Below, piece by piece: positions 9,236-18,806 of a stretch of DNA of 64,000 bases (the first letter of the stretch is position 1; every line of letters starts with the position of its first letter). A program made the translations under genes and the position numbers. This DNA is from Candidatus Poribacteria bacterium. Its GTDB lineage: Bacteria; Poribacteria; WGA-4E; UBA9662. The stretch lies in assembly GCA_030748495.1 (NCBI GenBank), contig JASMLX010000017.1, positions 132 through 64,131 of the forward strand. Direction: 5' to 3'. Under the pieces are notes generated by a model. The model was not told the origin of the DNA and made no database searches. It was given only the letters and a program-made list of their open reading frames with translations.

Positions 9236-10297
9236 TCAATCTGGAAATTCGTTGAAAACCTTGACCGGCTTACCCGTCCGTATCGATTCCCAGGCTGCTA
9301 CGCCAACCGCCACCGACTTGGCACCGTCAACCACATTAGGCGACGGTTCCAGGTTGGATTCCAAACACTCCTGGAAATGGGACATATAGCGGATGACCGT
9401 CTGCCCATGTCCATACACGCTAGTATCGGTCTCTGGTGGACATGCCATTTTAAAGGGTTGTTTGAGCGGTATTTTATCCAGCACCACTTCAACAGAGCCT
9501 TCTTCATTGTCGGTGAAGTCAGCTCTGACCGTTCCTTTGGAGCCATAAAGGATGACCTGCATCATCGGTATCGGTGGATGAACTACATCGTATAGCCCCA
9601 TAGCGCGCGCAATCTGGCCATTTTTGAACTTGAGGTTAAGAAAAAAGTTGTTCATCAATGGAAAATCCGGGGTTAATTGTCCCTTACTGCCGTAAGCGTG
9701 AACCTCCTCTACATCGCCAGAAAAACAGCGCAGAATATCGACCGGGTGCACGACGCCGCCAAACATCAGATCTTGTGGCGCTTCTAGTCGCCAGGGGGTA
9801 AAGTCGTAAACCGGACGCATATCGTGGATGTAGTAGGCTTCCGAGGCCATTAATTCTCCCAGTTCTTCATCCTCAAACATCTGTTGCAGGGTCAAAAACT
9901 GAAGGTCGAACCGCATAGTCTGCCCCACCAGAAATTTGACCCCTTTTTCCTTGACGGCCTTAACTAACTTCTTGGCATCCTCCAGATTAGTAACCATCGG
10001 TTTGGTGCAAATCACGTGTTTGTTGGCTTCGACAGCGGCCAAGCAGTGTTCAGCGTGCAGGTGGTCCGGCGAATAGACTGCAACCACGTCGACATCTTGA
10101 CGTTGAACCAATTCCCGATAGTCAGTGGTCCAATAGGTGACTCCCAACTCTTGGGCGTATTTGGCCAGGACGTCAGCGCGTTTAGCGCAGACAGCCCGCA
10201 ACTCGTAGTTCAATGTTGGTACCCCGGCCAATAGACTGGTCGTAGATCCCATATTGGTTGGATTGATTCCGATCACACCCAGTCCAATTTTTTTCAT
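9236..10297 (-). CDS. Gfo/Idh/MocA-family oxidoreductase (353 aa)
   Basis: The ATG is preceded by GGAGGGG. The Rossmann motif reads LGVIGINPTNMG, and the EKP site is replaced by HVICTKPM, a variant common in one subgroup of the family. The C-terminal sheet domain contains GGVVHPVDILRCFSGDVEEV, where His-Pro-x-Asp likely contributes to the active site. It is the furthest downstream of three minus-strand genes (this, NIPSNAP, and the oxidoreductase at 11676), but the intervening relics make one transcript unlikely. Predicted cytoplasmic sugar or polyol dehydrogenase, substrate unknown. Confidence 0.85.
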   Translation of the reverse strand: MKKIGLGVIGINPTNMGSTTSLLAGVPTLNYELRAVCAKRADVLAKYAQELGVTYWTTDYRELVQRQDVDVVAVYSPDHLHAEHCLAAVEANKHVICTKPMVTNLEDAKKLVKAVKEKGVKFLVGQTMRFDLQFLTLQQMFEDEELGELMASEAYYIHDMRPVYDFTPWRLEAPQDLMFGGVVHPVDILRCFSGDVEEVHAYGSKGQLTPDFPLMNNFFLNLKFKNGQIARAMGLYDVVHPPIPMMQVILYGSKGTVRADFTDNEEGSVEVVLDKIPLKQPFKMACPPETDTSVYGHGQTVIRYMSHFQECLESNLEPSPNVVDGAKSVAVGVAAWESIRTGKPVKVFNEFPD

Positions 10298-10690
10298 CTG
10301 TCGCCCCTCCCTATACTTCTACAAAATTCTTTAGCAGAAAGATAAATTTTCGACTTGTGTTCTAGGTAAGTGCAAAAAGCGGTTGAAATCGAGGCCGGGA
10401 AGAAAGGTAATATCCCTAAATCGGTCGAGATCCCAATAACCGTGTAACCCTCCCTCCCGCAGATATTGATAACCTATTTATATCGCTTCCGTCAAGGCTT
10501 CTATCAAACCGTCTATGGTTGCTTCTGTGAATTTATCGCTGCCCAATTGTCCTTGAGCAGCTGGGAAACAATGCCTCATATCGCTGGAACTCGCTCTGTA
10601 TCGGTTCGGAAATCGATCGAGGGAACGACTGCCGAAAATCCATTACCAATGATCCTCATATATGACTTTTATCTCGTAGAACCGGAGCCT

Positions 10691-10881
10691 TCAGCGCATA
10701 AGATCGTTGGTGCCGAGAAAGACAGTGGTTGGTAAAGTATCGGCGTCAATATAGTGCATTGGAGAAATATCGCGCCAGTAGGCCTGTACCCGGTTGTATC
10801 CGAATCCTTCAGGTCCGTTCCAAACACCGGGTTTAATAACAGCAGGGCGTTGGGTTTGTAACTGACGTCTGCATTTGTGAC
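10691..10881 (-). pseudogene. Alpha/beta-hydrolase (acetyl-esterase type) relic
   Basis: No intact frame exists, but two minus-strand frames joined by one frameshift give NADVSYKPNALLLLNPVF and then GPEGFGYNRVQAYWRDISP with PTTVFLGTNDLM. That order and wording matches the C-terminal half of esterase/lipase proteins, ending at the catalytic-Asp loop (GTND). A TGA follows, and the stretch below 10690 down to 10298 contains only weak traces. The nucleophile-bearing N-terminal half is missing; it abuts the end of the NIPSNAP gene. Confidence 0.6.
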
Positions 10882-11328
10882 CTACTCAATTGGTGAGTAA
10901 TCGGCGGGGGTCATGAACTGTGATTTGACACTCTTAATCAAATTGCCGTTGACAATCGAATCAGCATATGCCTTCTGCCAGTCGGGATCACTCATGAACG
11001 CCTTCCAGCTTTTGTTACTAGCTTCTTTATCAGGGAAAGCCAGAATGTAAAAAAACGTATCTTTTTCATCTATAGACACCCAATAACCGACCACCTCCAT
11101 GCCGTGCTTTGCGAATAGCTTGTTGGTGTGGTTACGGAAGCGGGCCTGAAGTTCATCCAGTTTGCCGTCGTTGCAGTGGTAGGTTCTCATTTCGAAAATG
11201 CGACCAACCTTTTTGGCGTCGCTTTCTTCCTCGGCTTTAGTTAGAGGTACGGCCTTTCCTCCACAATCCATTACAAATATAGCCACCAGTAGTAGAAAAC
11301 CGGTGGTCAATCTAATTAGTTTCTGCAT
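10882..11328 (-). CDS. NIPSNAP-family lipoprotein
   Basis: Start taken at the ATG at 11328 (148 aa) because AGGAGAGG sits just upstream; the frame extends 19 codons further. A hydrophobic export signal leads to VMDCGG, a plausible lipobox. The mature part begins with RIFEMRTYHCNDGKLDELQA and continues with GYWVSIDEKDTFFYILAF, the ferredoxin-like fold signature of NIPSNAP proteins. Their biochemical role in bacteria is not established. The exported form with a lipobox is less usual than the cytoplasmic one. Confidence 0.8.
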   Translation of the reverse strand: MQKLIRLTTGFLLLVAIFVMDCGGKAVPLTKAEEESDAKKVGRIFEMRTYHCNDGKLDELQARFRNHTNKLFAKHGMEVVGYWVSIDEKDTFFYILAFPDKEASNKSWKAFMSDPDWQKAYADSIVNGNLIKSVKSQFMTPADYSPIE

Positions 11329-11675
11329 ACTGTAACCTCTCCTGAAGGACTTTCTGAGTTCGCGAATGTCCCGACAGACTAACAAGCAGGCGCAATCCCG
11401 GCCAAAGGGATTTTTTCTGGCCAGGGTTTGTCGATATGACTCCTAGTTTCTCTGGAGAAATAGGTGGATCGAATGGGTTTGCAACAAATTATCTGTTGCA
11501 TTCATGGCACTGATGTTTCTGTTTCCCATTGCTTAATGGTACCGTTGTTCACAATCGGTTGAGAGTTGCAATACGGGCAATGCATGATCCACCTCACCAG
11601 TTAGCTAAAGAAAATCTAGCGAAAGAGAATCGAGATTATACTAACACTGCATGTTCAGGACTACTAAAACCAGAG
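11329..11675. other. Gap without a supported gene
   Basis: An open frame on the plus strand (11529-11747) overlaps the end of the neighbouring minus-strand gene and has no recognisable product. Around 11398-11430 there is a short hairpin-like stretch (CCGGCCAAAG ... TCTGGCCAGG), too weak to call a terminator. Confidence 0.35.
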
Positions 11676-12713
11676 CTACCCAATAGCAACCGATTGTTCC
11701 GTTTCACTGGATTGATAGATGGCGTCCATAATTTTCTGCACATTTAACACCTCTTCCGGGTCAACCGGTGAAGGTAGATCGTTACGGATAGCCTCGATGA
11801 ATCGCTCAATCTCAATTTGATGCCCGGATCCGCCGGAAGGTAATTGGAGTGGAGTCTCCGCCAGCTTACCGTTGCGTTGTTCGTAAACTTTGTCACCAAT
11901 CACATGAACTCCACCATCCGTTCCCAAGATAAAGGATCCTCCAATATCTTCGATGTTTGAAGCCCAGGCGCTCTCGATAGTCAGCAGAGCTCCATTCTCG
12001 AAGCGAACACTACCGGCGGCGAAGTCGTCAACGTCAAAGTTTTCCACGTCCCACGGCCCCCAACTATTGATGACGTCGTGTCGATGTCCAAACTTGGTCA
12101 TGGCCGCACCAAAAGCGGATACGGGTTTTGGCGCGCCCATCAGCCAAATTACATGATCAATAGCATGCACACCGATATCATAGAGGGTACCCCCGCCGGA
12201 CATGTCTTTGCGGATAAAAACGCCCCAACTCGGAATACCGCGCCGACGCATCGACACCGCTCGACCGTAGTAGATTTCACCTAATCGACCGCTCTCGATC
12301 ACCCCTTTCAGATACTCCGACTGTGGGGTAAACCGAGAGGCCAATCCAATTTGCAGGATCTTGTTAGCCTCTTTGGCCGCTTCAACCATGGCTCCCCCCT
12401 CCTGAGCATTTACCGCCATCGGTTTTTCACACAGCACGTGCTTACCCATTTGCAAGGCGGCAATCGAGGGGGATGCATGAAAAGCGTTCGGTGTGCAGAT
12501 ACTAACTGCGTCAATCTCCTCAATTTTGAGTAGTTCCTCGTAGTCGGTGAAAATATGAGGGACGTCATACTCTTCGCCAGCCCTTTTGGCTGTTTCCAAG
12601 TTGATGTCTGCCACGGCTAAAATATCAACCTGATCCATTTTCTGATAGTTAGGCAGATGTGCGCCACGAGCGATACCACCACTGCCGATGATACCTATAC
12701 TGATCTTTTCCAC
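11676..12713 (-). CDS. Gfo/Idh/MocA-family oxidoreductase (345 aa)
   Basis: Start codon is GTG with AGGAG ten bases upstream. Motifs: IGIIGSGGIARGAHLPNY (dinucleotide binding), HVLCEKPM (catalytic-region Lys) and GGTLYDIGVHAIDHVIWLMG, with the conserved Asp and His of the active site. Length is standard. It is a canonical, apparently functional member; its neighbour upstream is a broken sulfatase on the other strand, which suggests that the locus once handled sulfated sugars. Confidence 0.87.
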   Translation of the reverse strand: MEKISIGIIGSGGIARGAHLPNYQKMDQVDILAVADINLETAKRAGEEYDVPHIFTDYEELLKIEEIDAVSICTPNAFHASPSIAALQMGKHVLCEKPMAVNAQEGGAMVEAAKEANKILQIGLASRFTPQSEYLKGVIESGRLGEIYYGRAVSMRRRGIPSWGVFIRKDMSGGGTLYDIGVHAIDHVIWLMGAPKPVSAFGAAMTKFGHRHDVINSWGPWDVENFDVDDFAAGSVRFENGALLTIESAWASNIEDIGGSFILGTDGGVHVIGDKVYEQRNGKLAETPLQLPSGGSGHQIEIERFIEAIRNDLPSPVDPEEVLNVQKIMDAIYQSSETEQSVAIG

Positions 12714-12973
12714 GGGGCTTTAACTCCTATTTTGAACTCTGAAAAAGGGTTGTAATTCACGTATATCTGTAACCAATCGAGATTCTATTTTATCATCTTG
12801 GAATAGACTTTGCGCCTTAATTTTACGTTTATGTCTTTTAATCTCTACTCTGCTCTACGTGAACCTGAAACCAAGGCTGAGACGAATTGGAGTAAAGGAG
12901 TTGCTTTTACCACTAATCAACTAGCGAGTGAGATTGAGTATGGGGGCCAACTTAACTTTCCCTCCAATAGTTT

Positions 12974-13661
12974 AAGGAGAATTAGCCACCATCCGACCCA
13001 ACATTGTCTTTCTAATGACCGATGACCAACATGCCGTAACTTTGGGAGCTTTGGGCAACCCTCGGATCCAAACGCCTAGTCTTGACCTGTTATCCCAAAA
13101 AGGAGTGGTATTCGAACGCTGTTATGCTACCAGTCCCCTGTGCTGGCCGCTCGTGTAACCGTCATGACCGGGATGTACGAATATAAGACCGGTTGCAACT
13201 TTCTGACCGGTAATCTGGGGCTGAAGGCTGGCCGCAGATAGCCTCCCCGGTACCTCTCAAAAAACACGTTTGCCGAAACGGTTTTGCTGGCAAAATGGGG
13301 GCTTCGCAATAGATGGCGCTGATGGCCGAAAGGTTTTTGATAAGTGAGGCGCACTGCAAGACGGGCAGGGGTATTATCAAACCCAGCGCAACCCCAACAT
13401 GTCTGACTACAGGCAGCAATACCCTCACGTCACTCATGCATTAAGGGCATTTGGTCGAAATTTTATCGGTCAGTCGGTCCAAAGCAACAAACCGTTTTGC
13501 CCTTCCCTCGGCTTCAAAGCTTCCCAATTACCGATCCTAAAGACCAGGAACTGTACAAAAATGTAATCATCCCTTACCCTGACAGTTTTGGTGATGAAGG
13601 ATTGAGGCGTCTGCCCATTCGAACCAAGCTAAGACGCCAGTATTCCAACAGGACAAATGCC
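12974..13661 (+). pseudogene. Sulfatase relic, frameshifted in the active-site signature
   Basis: After an AAGGAG at 12974 the frame reads RPNIVFLMTDDQHAVTLGAL and IQTPSLDLLSQKGVVFERCY, the family's metal-binding N-terminus, then SPLC-W-P, where the formylglycine signature CxPxR should be. A one-base loss near 13147 shifts the frame: ARVTVMTGMYEYKTGCNFLT continues in another frame. Further broken pieces follow up to DPKDQELYKNVIIPYPDSFG. No ATG/GTG/TTG precedes RPNIV at the right place (TTA instead). The gene is dead; it would have encoded an arylsulfatase-type enzyme. Confidence 0.75.
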
Positions 13662-13990
13662 ATGGCCAAGGAGATCCGGTTGGGTAGCGGCCTCGTTTTG
13701 GCAACTAACCTCGACCCGCAGGAACTCGATGAATGGGCAGTCCTCGACACCTACAAAGCCCAAAGTAGTATGGAGCTAAGCTTCCAACTCATCAAGAGTC
13801 AGGCCTGTTTTGCCGATGCTCTCTTCTGGAAAAAACCGGCTCGTATCGAAGGCCCGTTGACGCTGATATGCCTATCATTTCGGGGCTACTCCATGGCCCA
13901 ACTGAGGCGCCAGCATTGATTGATTGCCTGTGAGGGAACCATTCCAAACCAGATTCCAATCAAAATTGATGCCGTTTCAAAGTTGAAAAA
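13662..13990 (+). pseudogene. IS1634-type transposase C-terminal fragment
   Basis: The stretch encodes GLVLATNLDPQELDEWAVLD, then TYKAQSSMELSFQLIKSQ and FWKKPARIEGPLTLICLSF, the C-terminal catalytic portion of IS1634-like (IS4-superfamily) transposases, where the Glu of the DDE triad sits in the SSMELSF region. A frame change after LRRQH leads to CEGTIPNQIP, also a family feature. It is joined in frame to the sulfatase relic, so the open frame 13497-13919 is a chimera of two dead genes. Confidence 0.65.
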
Positions 13991-14113
13991 GTTGAGTCTA
14001 GGTGTATCTCATCCGTTATTATTCCCGACTAACTCTCTCCAAATACGGTTGTCAACTTTCCGAATGGTGTGTTACACTGGCCGCCGAAAATTCAGTAGGG
14101 AATCATAAAAATA

Positions 14114-15286
14114 ATGAATATTCATGAGTATCAGGCCAAAGAGATCTTAGCCTCCTTCGGTGTGGCTATTCCACGAGGGAAAGTGGCTAAAACGCCTGCT
14201 GAGGCTGAAGAAATTGCTGTTGAACTAGATGCCGACCTGTACGTGGTCAAAGCCCAAATCCACGCTGGTGGCCGTGGTAAAGGTGGCGGTGTCAAATTAG
14301 CCAAAAATCCTACCGAGGTAAAAACCCATGCGGAAGAGATTCTCGGTATGCAGTTAGTAACCCACCAAACGGGCCCCGAAGGCAAATTGGTTCGAAAAGT
14401 TTTGGTCGCTGAGGCCAGTGAAATTGAGAACGAACTCTACTTAGGAATGGTCATTGACAGAGGAACTTCCCGCATTACCCTCATGGCCAGCCAAGAAGGG
14501 GGTGTCGATATTGAGAAAGTTGCCGCCGAAACGCCGGACAAGATCATCAAACAGACGGTGGATCCGACGGTCGGCTTGCAAGATTTTCAAGCTCGCCAAC
14601 TGGCTTTTGGTTTGAACTTGTCCGCCGAACTGATCCGGCCAACAACTAAGCTAATCTCCAACCTATACCAAACCTTTGTGGCATGTGACTGCTCACTAGT
14701 AGAGATCAATCCACTGGCGATTGTAGCAGGTAAAGAGGGATCTGAAATTATTGCCTTAGATTCTAAGATTAACTTCGATGACAATGCCCTGTATCGTCAG
14801 ACGAAGATTGAGGCCCTGCGCGACGAACACGAAGAGGACGCCCGCGAGCTGGAGGCCAAAGCCTCCGGTCTGAGTTACATTAGCTTGGACGGAAACATCG
14901 GTTGTATGGTCAACGGCGCGGGGTTGGCTATGTCAACAATGGATGTGATCAAGCTCCATGGGGGCGAACCGGCTAACTTTCTGGATGTTGGAGGGAGCGC
15001 CACCACCGAAGCGGTAGCTCACGCTTTTCGATTGATACTGAGTGATTCTAAAGTTGAAGCTGTACTAGTTAATATTTTTGGTGGGATTATGAAGTGCGAT
15101 ACGATTGCTAACGGGATCCTCGAAGCAGTTAAGCAGGTCAACCTGAACGTACCTTTAGTAGTTCGACTGGAAGGGACGAATGTTGAACTTGGTCGGCAGA
15201 TTCTTTCACAATCCAGTCTGGATCTGATTACTGCTGATAGTTTATCAGATGCGGCTGAAAAAACCGTCCGTGCCATTAGTGCTTAG
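14114..15286 (+). CDS. sucC: Succinyl-CoA ligase (ADP-forming), beta subunit
   Basis: At 390 aa it has the full family length. It opens with [17 protein letters not shown] and carries the ATP-grasp elements [15 protein letters not shown] and [11 protein letters not shown], then [15 protein letters not shown] and the CoA/phosphate-side [17 protein letters not shown]. It catalyses the beta-subunit part of succinyl-CoA to succinate with ATP formation in the TCA cycle and needs SucD. sucD normally lies directly downstream, but here the next gene is convergent and unrelated, so the alpha subunit must be encoded elsewhere. The ribosome-binding site is weak (TAGGGA, 12 bases upstream). Confidence 0.95.
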   Translation: MNIHEYQAKEILASFGVAIPRGKVAKTPAEAEEIAVELDADLYVVKAQIHAGGRGKGGGVKLAKNPTEVKTHAEEILGMQLVTHQTGPEGKLVRKVLVAEASEIENELYLGMVIDRGTSRITLMASQEGGVDIEKVAAETPDKIIKQTVDPTVGLQDFQARQLAFGLNLSAELIRPTTKLISNLYQTFVACDCSLVEINPLAIVAGKEGSEIIALDSKINFDDNALYRQTKIEALRDEHEEDARELEAKASGLSYISLDGNIGCMVNGAGLAMSTMDVIKLHGGEPANFLDVGGSATTEAVAHAFRLILSDSKVEAVLVNIFGGIMKCDTIANGILEAVKQVNLNVPLVVRLEGTNVELGRQILSQSSLDLITADSLSDAAEKTVRAISA

Positions 15287-15350
15287 TTTGTAAATCCAGT
15301 GTCCTAAAGCGATAACAATTCCACCTGGCAACAATCCCCGATCGCAGATA

Positions 15351-15614
15351 TTAAGGTAGATCGCTCCACCACTGTCTGATTTTTAGCAGCCAAAAAGAGA
15401 CCGCAACGGCCATACCAACCAAGATAAAAGAAAAAGGGTGGAAAAGCGACGCCGTCTCAAAATCACCTCGTGCAATGGAAATACACGCCCGTGTCATCCC
15501 ACAGCCGGGGCAGGGTATCTCAGTTACCGAATGGAATAGGCAGGGAATAAAGTTGATTTCGGCGATCGCATTTGGCCTCCAAATGGTCAAATTGGCGACC
15601 ATTAGAAAAGCCAA
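15351..15614 (-). CDS. DUF2752 small membrane protein
   Basis: The family motif CPGCGMTRA is present in EIPCPGCGMTRACISIARGD, followed by a transmembrane segment (FSFILVGMAVAVSFWLL); a shorter hydrophobic stretch precedes it. The open frame begins at TTG 15614; an ATG four codons later (15602) is an alternative start. At 87 residues it is slightly short for DUF2752. Function unknown. Together with the DUF4234 gene 25 bp upstream it forms a two-gene unit, a pairing often seen for these families. Confidence 0.75.
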   Translation of the reverse strand: MAFLMVANLTIWRPNAIAEINFIPCLFHSVTEIPCPGCGMTRACISIARGDFETASLFHPFSFILVGMAVAVSFWLLKIRQWWSDLP

Positions 15615-15639
15615 AAATAGTCAGGCCAAGAGTGTGTCG

Positions 15640-15912
15640 TTAAATATTGGCAGTTTCACTGTAAAACTTGTGAATCTCGGATTGTTGAATCGCTACCGAG
15701 ATAATTTGTAGTTGAAATATAGCCAAGATAAGGCTAATGGTCGGCAGGTCAGAATTAACCCTCAAACCATTTCGTTCTTGTATTTCAACAATTGCCCGTC
15801 CCATCTTATACTCATAGTAGATGCCAAAAATACCGCAGGTGACAATACTCAATAAGAAATATTGCCAAAAGGAAAAATCCCTGCGTCCTAACCAGGCGTT
15901 AAAAACACTCAT
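15640..15912 (-). CDS. DUF4234-like small membrane protein
   Basis: The sequence FWQYFLLSIVTCGIFGIYYE is the hallmark of DUF4234 (a membrane segment ending in TCGIxGIYY). A second hydrophobic segment spans TISLILAIFQLQIISVAI. The product is 90 residues and starts with ATG. It is first in a minus-strand pair with the DUF2752 gene. The role is unknown; both families are small integral membrane proteins. Confidence 0.7.
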   Translation of the reverse strand: MSVFNAWLGRRDFSFWQYFLLSIVTCGIFGIYYEYKMGRAIVEIQERNGLRVNSDLPTISLILAIFQLQIISVAIQQSEIHKFYSETANI

Positions 15913-16056
15913 TTGCTTATGCTGTCAAAAAAGAAAATAAATGCCACAAGTTACGATTGAAAGGACAAGGCCAATCCCAATAACATTAGCATCCTCAACT
16001 AGGTACGGATGCTGATCCATGATCTATCTACCCCCAATGAATCCATTCAATTCGAT

Positions 16057-16062
16057 TATAAT
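16057..16062 (+). promoter_or_regulatory. Candidate -10 box
   Basis: A perfect TATAAT lies 66 bp before the start of the ABC ATPase gene. No convincing -35 box stands at 16-18 bp upstream, so this is a weak prediction. Confidence 0.3.
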
Positions 16063-16128
16063 AGCGAACGAAGGGCAACTATTACTATCATTTGACCGTG
16101 GGTCAAGATTCACGGTGGTAACAGGGTA

Positions 16129-16866
16129 GTGCCGGCCTTGCTCTCTGCACAGCAGATCTATAAACGGTTCGGCTATCTAGATTTGCTGGAAGACGTTAAC
16201 CTAACGCTATTTTCTCACCAGGTTACCGTTATCTTCGGTCCCAATGGAGTTGGAAAAACCACTCTGATCAAGATCTTAGCTACACTCGAATCCTTCACTT
16301 CCGGTGAGCTTCTCTATAGGGGAGAAACCGTCAAAGACCAACTCCCGAAATTCCGTCGAGCGATCGGTCTAGTAGTGCATGAACCGCTTGCCTATCCAGA
16401 CTTAACCGCTAAAGAGAACCTACGATTTTTGGGGGAAATTTATGGGCTTCGCGATCTGTCCACTCGCATCAATTACCTGTTAGAAGAGGTGGGGCTGGTG
16501 GCAAATAGCAACCAGCCTATTCGTCTGTTTTCTCGCGGTATGATGCAGAAGTTTATGATCGCCAAAGCCTTGCTTAACAATCCAGAAATCTTGATGTTGG
16601 ACGAACCTTTTTCTGGCCTGGATCAAGTTGCGGTCAATTCACTGCTTAGCCGGATTGAGGAACTAAAGATCGATGGAAAAGGGATTCTGATGACCACGCA
16701 TAACGTTGGATTAGGCTATTCAGCGGGGTCAACTTTTTACAGTCTGGTCAACAAAAAAGTAGTCAGGCTGGGCGAAAAGTCGACCCATCAGATGGAGGAG
16801 ATCGCCGAAGTTTACCAGCAACAGATATCGACGGCTAATTCTAATTCGCCTGTCCGTGCAGAATGA
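16129..16866 (+). CDS. ABC transporter ATP-binding protein, CcmA-like
   Basis: The 245-aa protein has a GTG start. Walker A is FGPNGVGKTT, the Q-loop region reads VVHEPLAYPDLT (His where Gln is common, as in the CcmA subgroup), the signature is LFSRGM instead of LSGGQ, and Walker B with D-loop is EILMLDEPFSGLD. The segment DLTAKENLRFLGEIYGL is close to heme-exporter ATPases. No permease gene lies beside it, so the transported substrate is open; cytochrome-c maturation is possible but not shown. Its last 26 bp overlap the end of the convergent YCF48-like gene. Confidence 0.8.
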   Translation: MPALLSAQQIYKRFGYLDLLEDVNLTLFSHQVTVIFGPNGVGKTTLIKILATLESFTSGELLYRGETVKDQLPKFRRAIGLVVHEPLAYPDLTAKENLRFLGEIYGLRDLSTRINYLLEEVGLVANSNQPIRLFSRGMMQKFMIAKALLNNPEILMLDEPFSGLDQVAVNSLLSRIEELKIDGKGILMTTHNVGLGYSAGSTFYSLVNKKVVRLGEKSTHQMEEIAEVYQQQISTANSNSPVRAE

Positions 16867-17866
16867 TACCAGCCCCACCGCCAATCCAGATATGGTGCGT
16901 CTCTTCTTGCTTGTGTACCGAGATAGAGCGCAGAGCTGTGGACCGCCCCCCACTTTGTGGTTCCCAAGTTTCGCCGCCATTTGCGGTATGCAGAATCATA
17001 TTGGCGAAAATGTCACCGCCTACCGCCCAACCCCTCTGCTTATCGATAAAGACGATGTCGTGCAGATCGTCGTAGGCGTCGGTCTCTTGCTGATTCCAGG
17101 TTTGCCCACCATCAGCGGTGTGGAGAACAAGACCCTCCTGTCCTGAAATCCACCCGGTCTGCGGATCAATAAAGAAAACAGCATACAGGTTATGGTCAAT
17201 TTCTTCCAGGGCAATCTGCTCCCAGCTTTCACCCGCATCGGTGGTGTGCATCACTGTACCGAAGGAACCAACGATCCATCCCTCAGTCAGCGAAACAAAA
17301 CAGATGTCGTCCAGATTAGTTCGCTTCTCACCTACTCGTACCCGTTCCGATTCACCCAACCAGGTTTGCCCTCCATCTACACTTTTCAAGACAGTACTAT
17401 TCTCGCCGACCATAAAACCGAGTTGTTCTGTCACCATCCAGGCTCGGGTAATTCGACGACGATTGTTCAATTCAGGTTGGTTCCAGGTTTGTCCACCATC
17501 TGCTGTCATCAAGAGCAGGCCGCTGGTTCCAGTAATGAACCCCACTTTATCGGTGCTGAAGTAGATATTCCATAAGTCACGAACCCGCTCCTGTTGTAGG
17601 TCCACCTTTTCCCAACTTTGTCCACCATCTGCTGTTTGTAGCACGAGCCCCTGCAAACCAACGGCCCACCCACTATTCTGATCTATAAAATAGACCGCTT
17701 TTAAATCACCTTCTATACCGTCGGCGCGGGCGAAATCGTCCTCACGAACCACTTTCCACTCTTGGGCCGAAGTAATTGAAAGGGATAACCCAGCCACTAT
17801 CAATAAAATTATCCAGCTGTAAGCTTGTCCTCGACCTTGATCGGAGGGTAGTTTTACTCGGTTCAT
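16841..17866 (-). CDS. Secreted YCF48-like beta-propeller
   Basis: The N-terminus has a signal peptide ending near SITSAQEW. The mature part has at least six Asp-box repeats at regular spacing: TADGGQSWEK, TADGGQTWNQ, SVDGGQTWLG, TTDAGESWEQ, a second TADGGQTWNQ and TANGGETWEP, alternating with GWAVG / GWIVG / GWISG strands. This is the YCF48/photosystem-assembly-like propeller seen widely in non-photosynthetic bacteria, where it is a periplasmic or surface protein with an assembly or binding role. GGGAG precedes the ATG. Standalone gene. Confidence 0.85.
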   Translation of the reverse strand: MNRVKLPSDQGRGQAYSWIILLIVAGLSLSITSAQEWKVVREDDFARADGIEGDLKAVYFIDQNSGWAVGLQGLVLQTADGGQSWEKVDLQQERVRDLWNIYFSTDKVGFITGTSGLLLMTADGGQTWNQPELNNRRRITRAWMVTEQLGFMVGENSTVLKSVDGGQTWLGESERVRVGEKRTNLDDICFVSLTEGWIVGSFGTVMHTTDAGESWEQIALEEIDHNLYAVFFIDPQTGWISGQEGLVLHTADGGQTWNQQETDAYDDLHDIVFIDKQRGWAVGGDIFANMILHTANGGETWEPQSGGRSTALRSISVHKQEETHHIWIGGGAGIILHGQAN

Positions 17867-18187
17867 ATCTGACTCCCTGTCTTAAATGTTGATTCTTTCT
17901 GTGCTGCCTAGTCTGGCAACTGTAGAACCTGTTGGGGAAAAGTTAAGGTTGAAATAAGAGATCTTCCATATCAGACTAATAAGTGAATCTAAGGGATACT
18001 AATCTGAGATGGAGATGAGAAAGTATAACACTGATTTGATAGAACAACAATGACTGCGATCTTAATTGGCAACCAAGCTCCAATCATGGCACTCATCTGC
18101 GCTCGTGGAATTTACTACTTTAATTATTGACACTATCTGCCACTTGAGTCCTATTGAGCGCTAATGGTCAATCCGCTCAGAGATCTT
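17867..18187. other. Gap without a supported gene
   Basis: Nothing recognisable on either strand; presumably holds the promoter of the YCF48-like gene and decayed sequence continuing from the relic at 18188. Confidence 0.3.
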
Positions 18188-18780
18188 CTATCCCGGTAAA
18201 CGGAAAGGCAAAAGAACAAGTGCCTCTCGATATTCCATCCACATCGCCAGTAGAAAGATTGACGGGTACAGGGATATATTCAGGATAATCGAACCTATTG
18301 CTTTGATGCGATCATCTGCTGTTGCCATCCGTCCCCCGGTACGTCTTAATGGTAGATCAACTGTCAACGCCGATCCACTCTTTTTTCTATTACCAGTAGT
18401 GTAAGTAAAGTTCTCATAGGAAACATCTGGTGGAATAGAATGATCAATCATTGGGATGTAGCCGCCTTGTTCAATAAATGGCATGATGCCGGGTAAGTTC
18501 AGCATCAATTGCCGCTTTACCTTGTGCTAATACACACTTGCTAAAACCACCGGCCATCCGTAGATCACGTCCGTATTTTCTGTGCGGTGTGGACGACATC
18601 TATCCCCGCTTGCACCTCCATCGGATATACAAGATTTATGCTAACTTCAAGCCAGAGCGGAATGAGTTCCTCTACATTTCCATCACTGTCCACACCAATG
18701 ATGTCGATGCTCTGACTATGGATATTTTGGCTCTGACAAGGAGGACAAATTTGATGTTCTAGGATCATCAAAAGAAACAA
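18188..18780 (-). pseudogene. Uroporphyrinogen-decarboxylase-like gene, C-terminal relic
   Basis: Reading from 18780 downward three frames must be joined: IIGVDSDGNVEELIPLWLEV with VYPMEVQAGIDVV, then RKYGRDLRMAGGFSKCVLA in a second frame, then MPFIEQGGYIPMIDHSIPP and DVSYENFTY in a third. In this order they form the end of the URO-D-like fold used by corrinoid-dependent methyltransferases and related proteins. The last 70 codons (below 18398), with ISLYPSIFLLAMWMEYREAL, do not fit the family and may come from another gene. At least two frameshifts and no N-terminus: dead. Confidence 0.65.
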
Positions 18781-18806
18781 ATTTTAGCCTTGATAAAAGA
18801 GTCTTA

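Noticed and set aside
9221-9595. Plus-strand frame of 124 codons over the oxidoreductase end
   Set aside because: Antisense shadow of the oxidoreductase at 9236.
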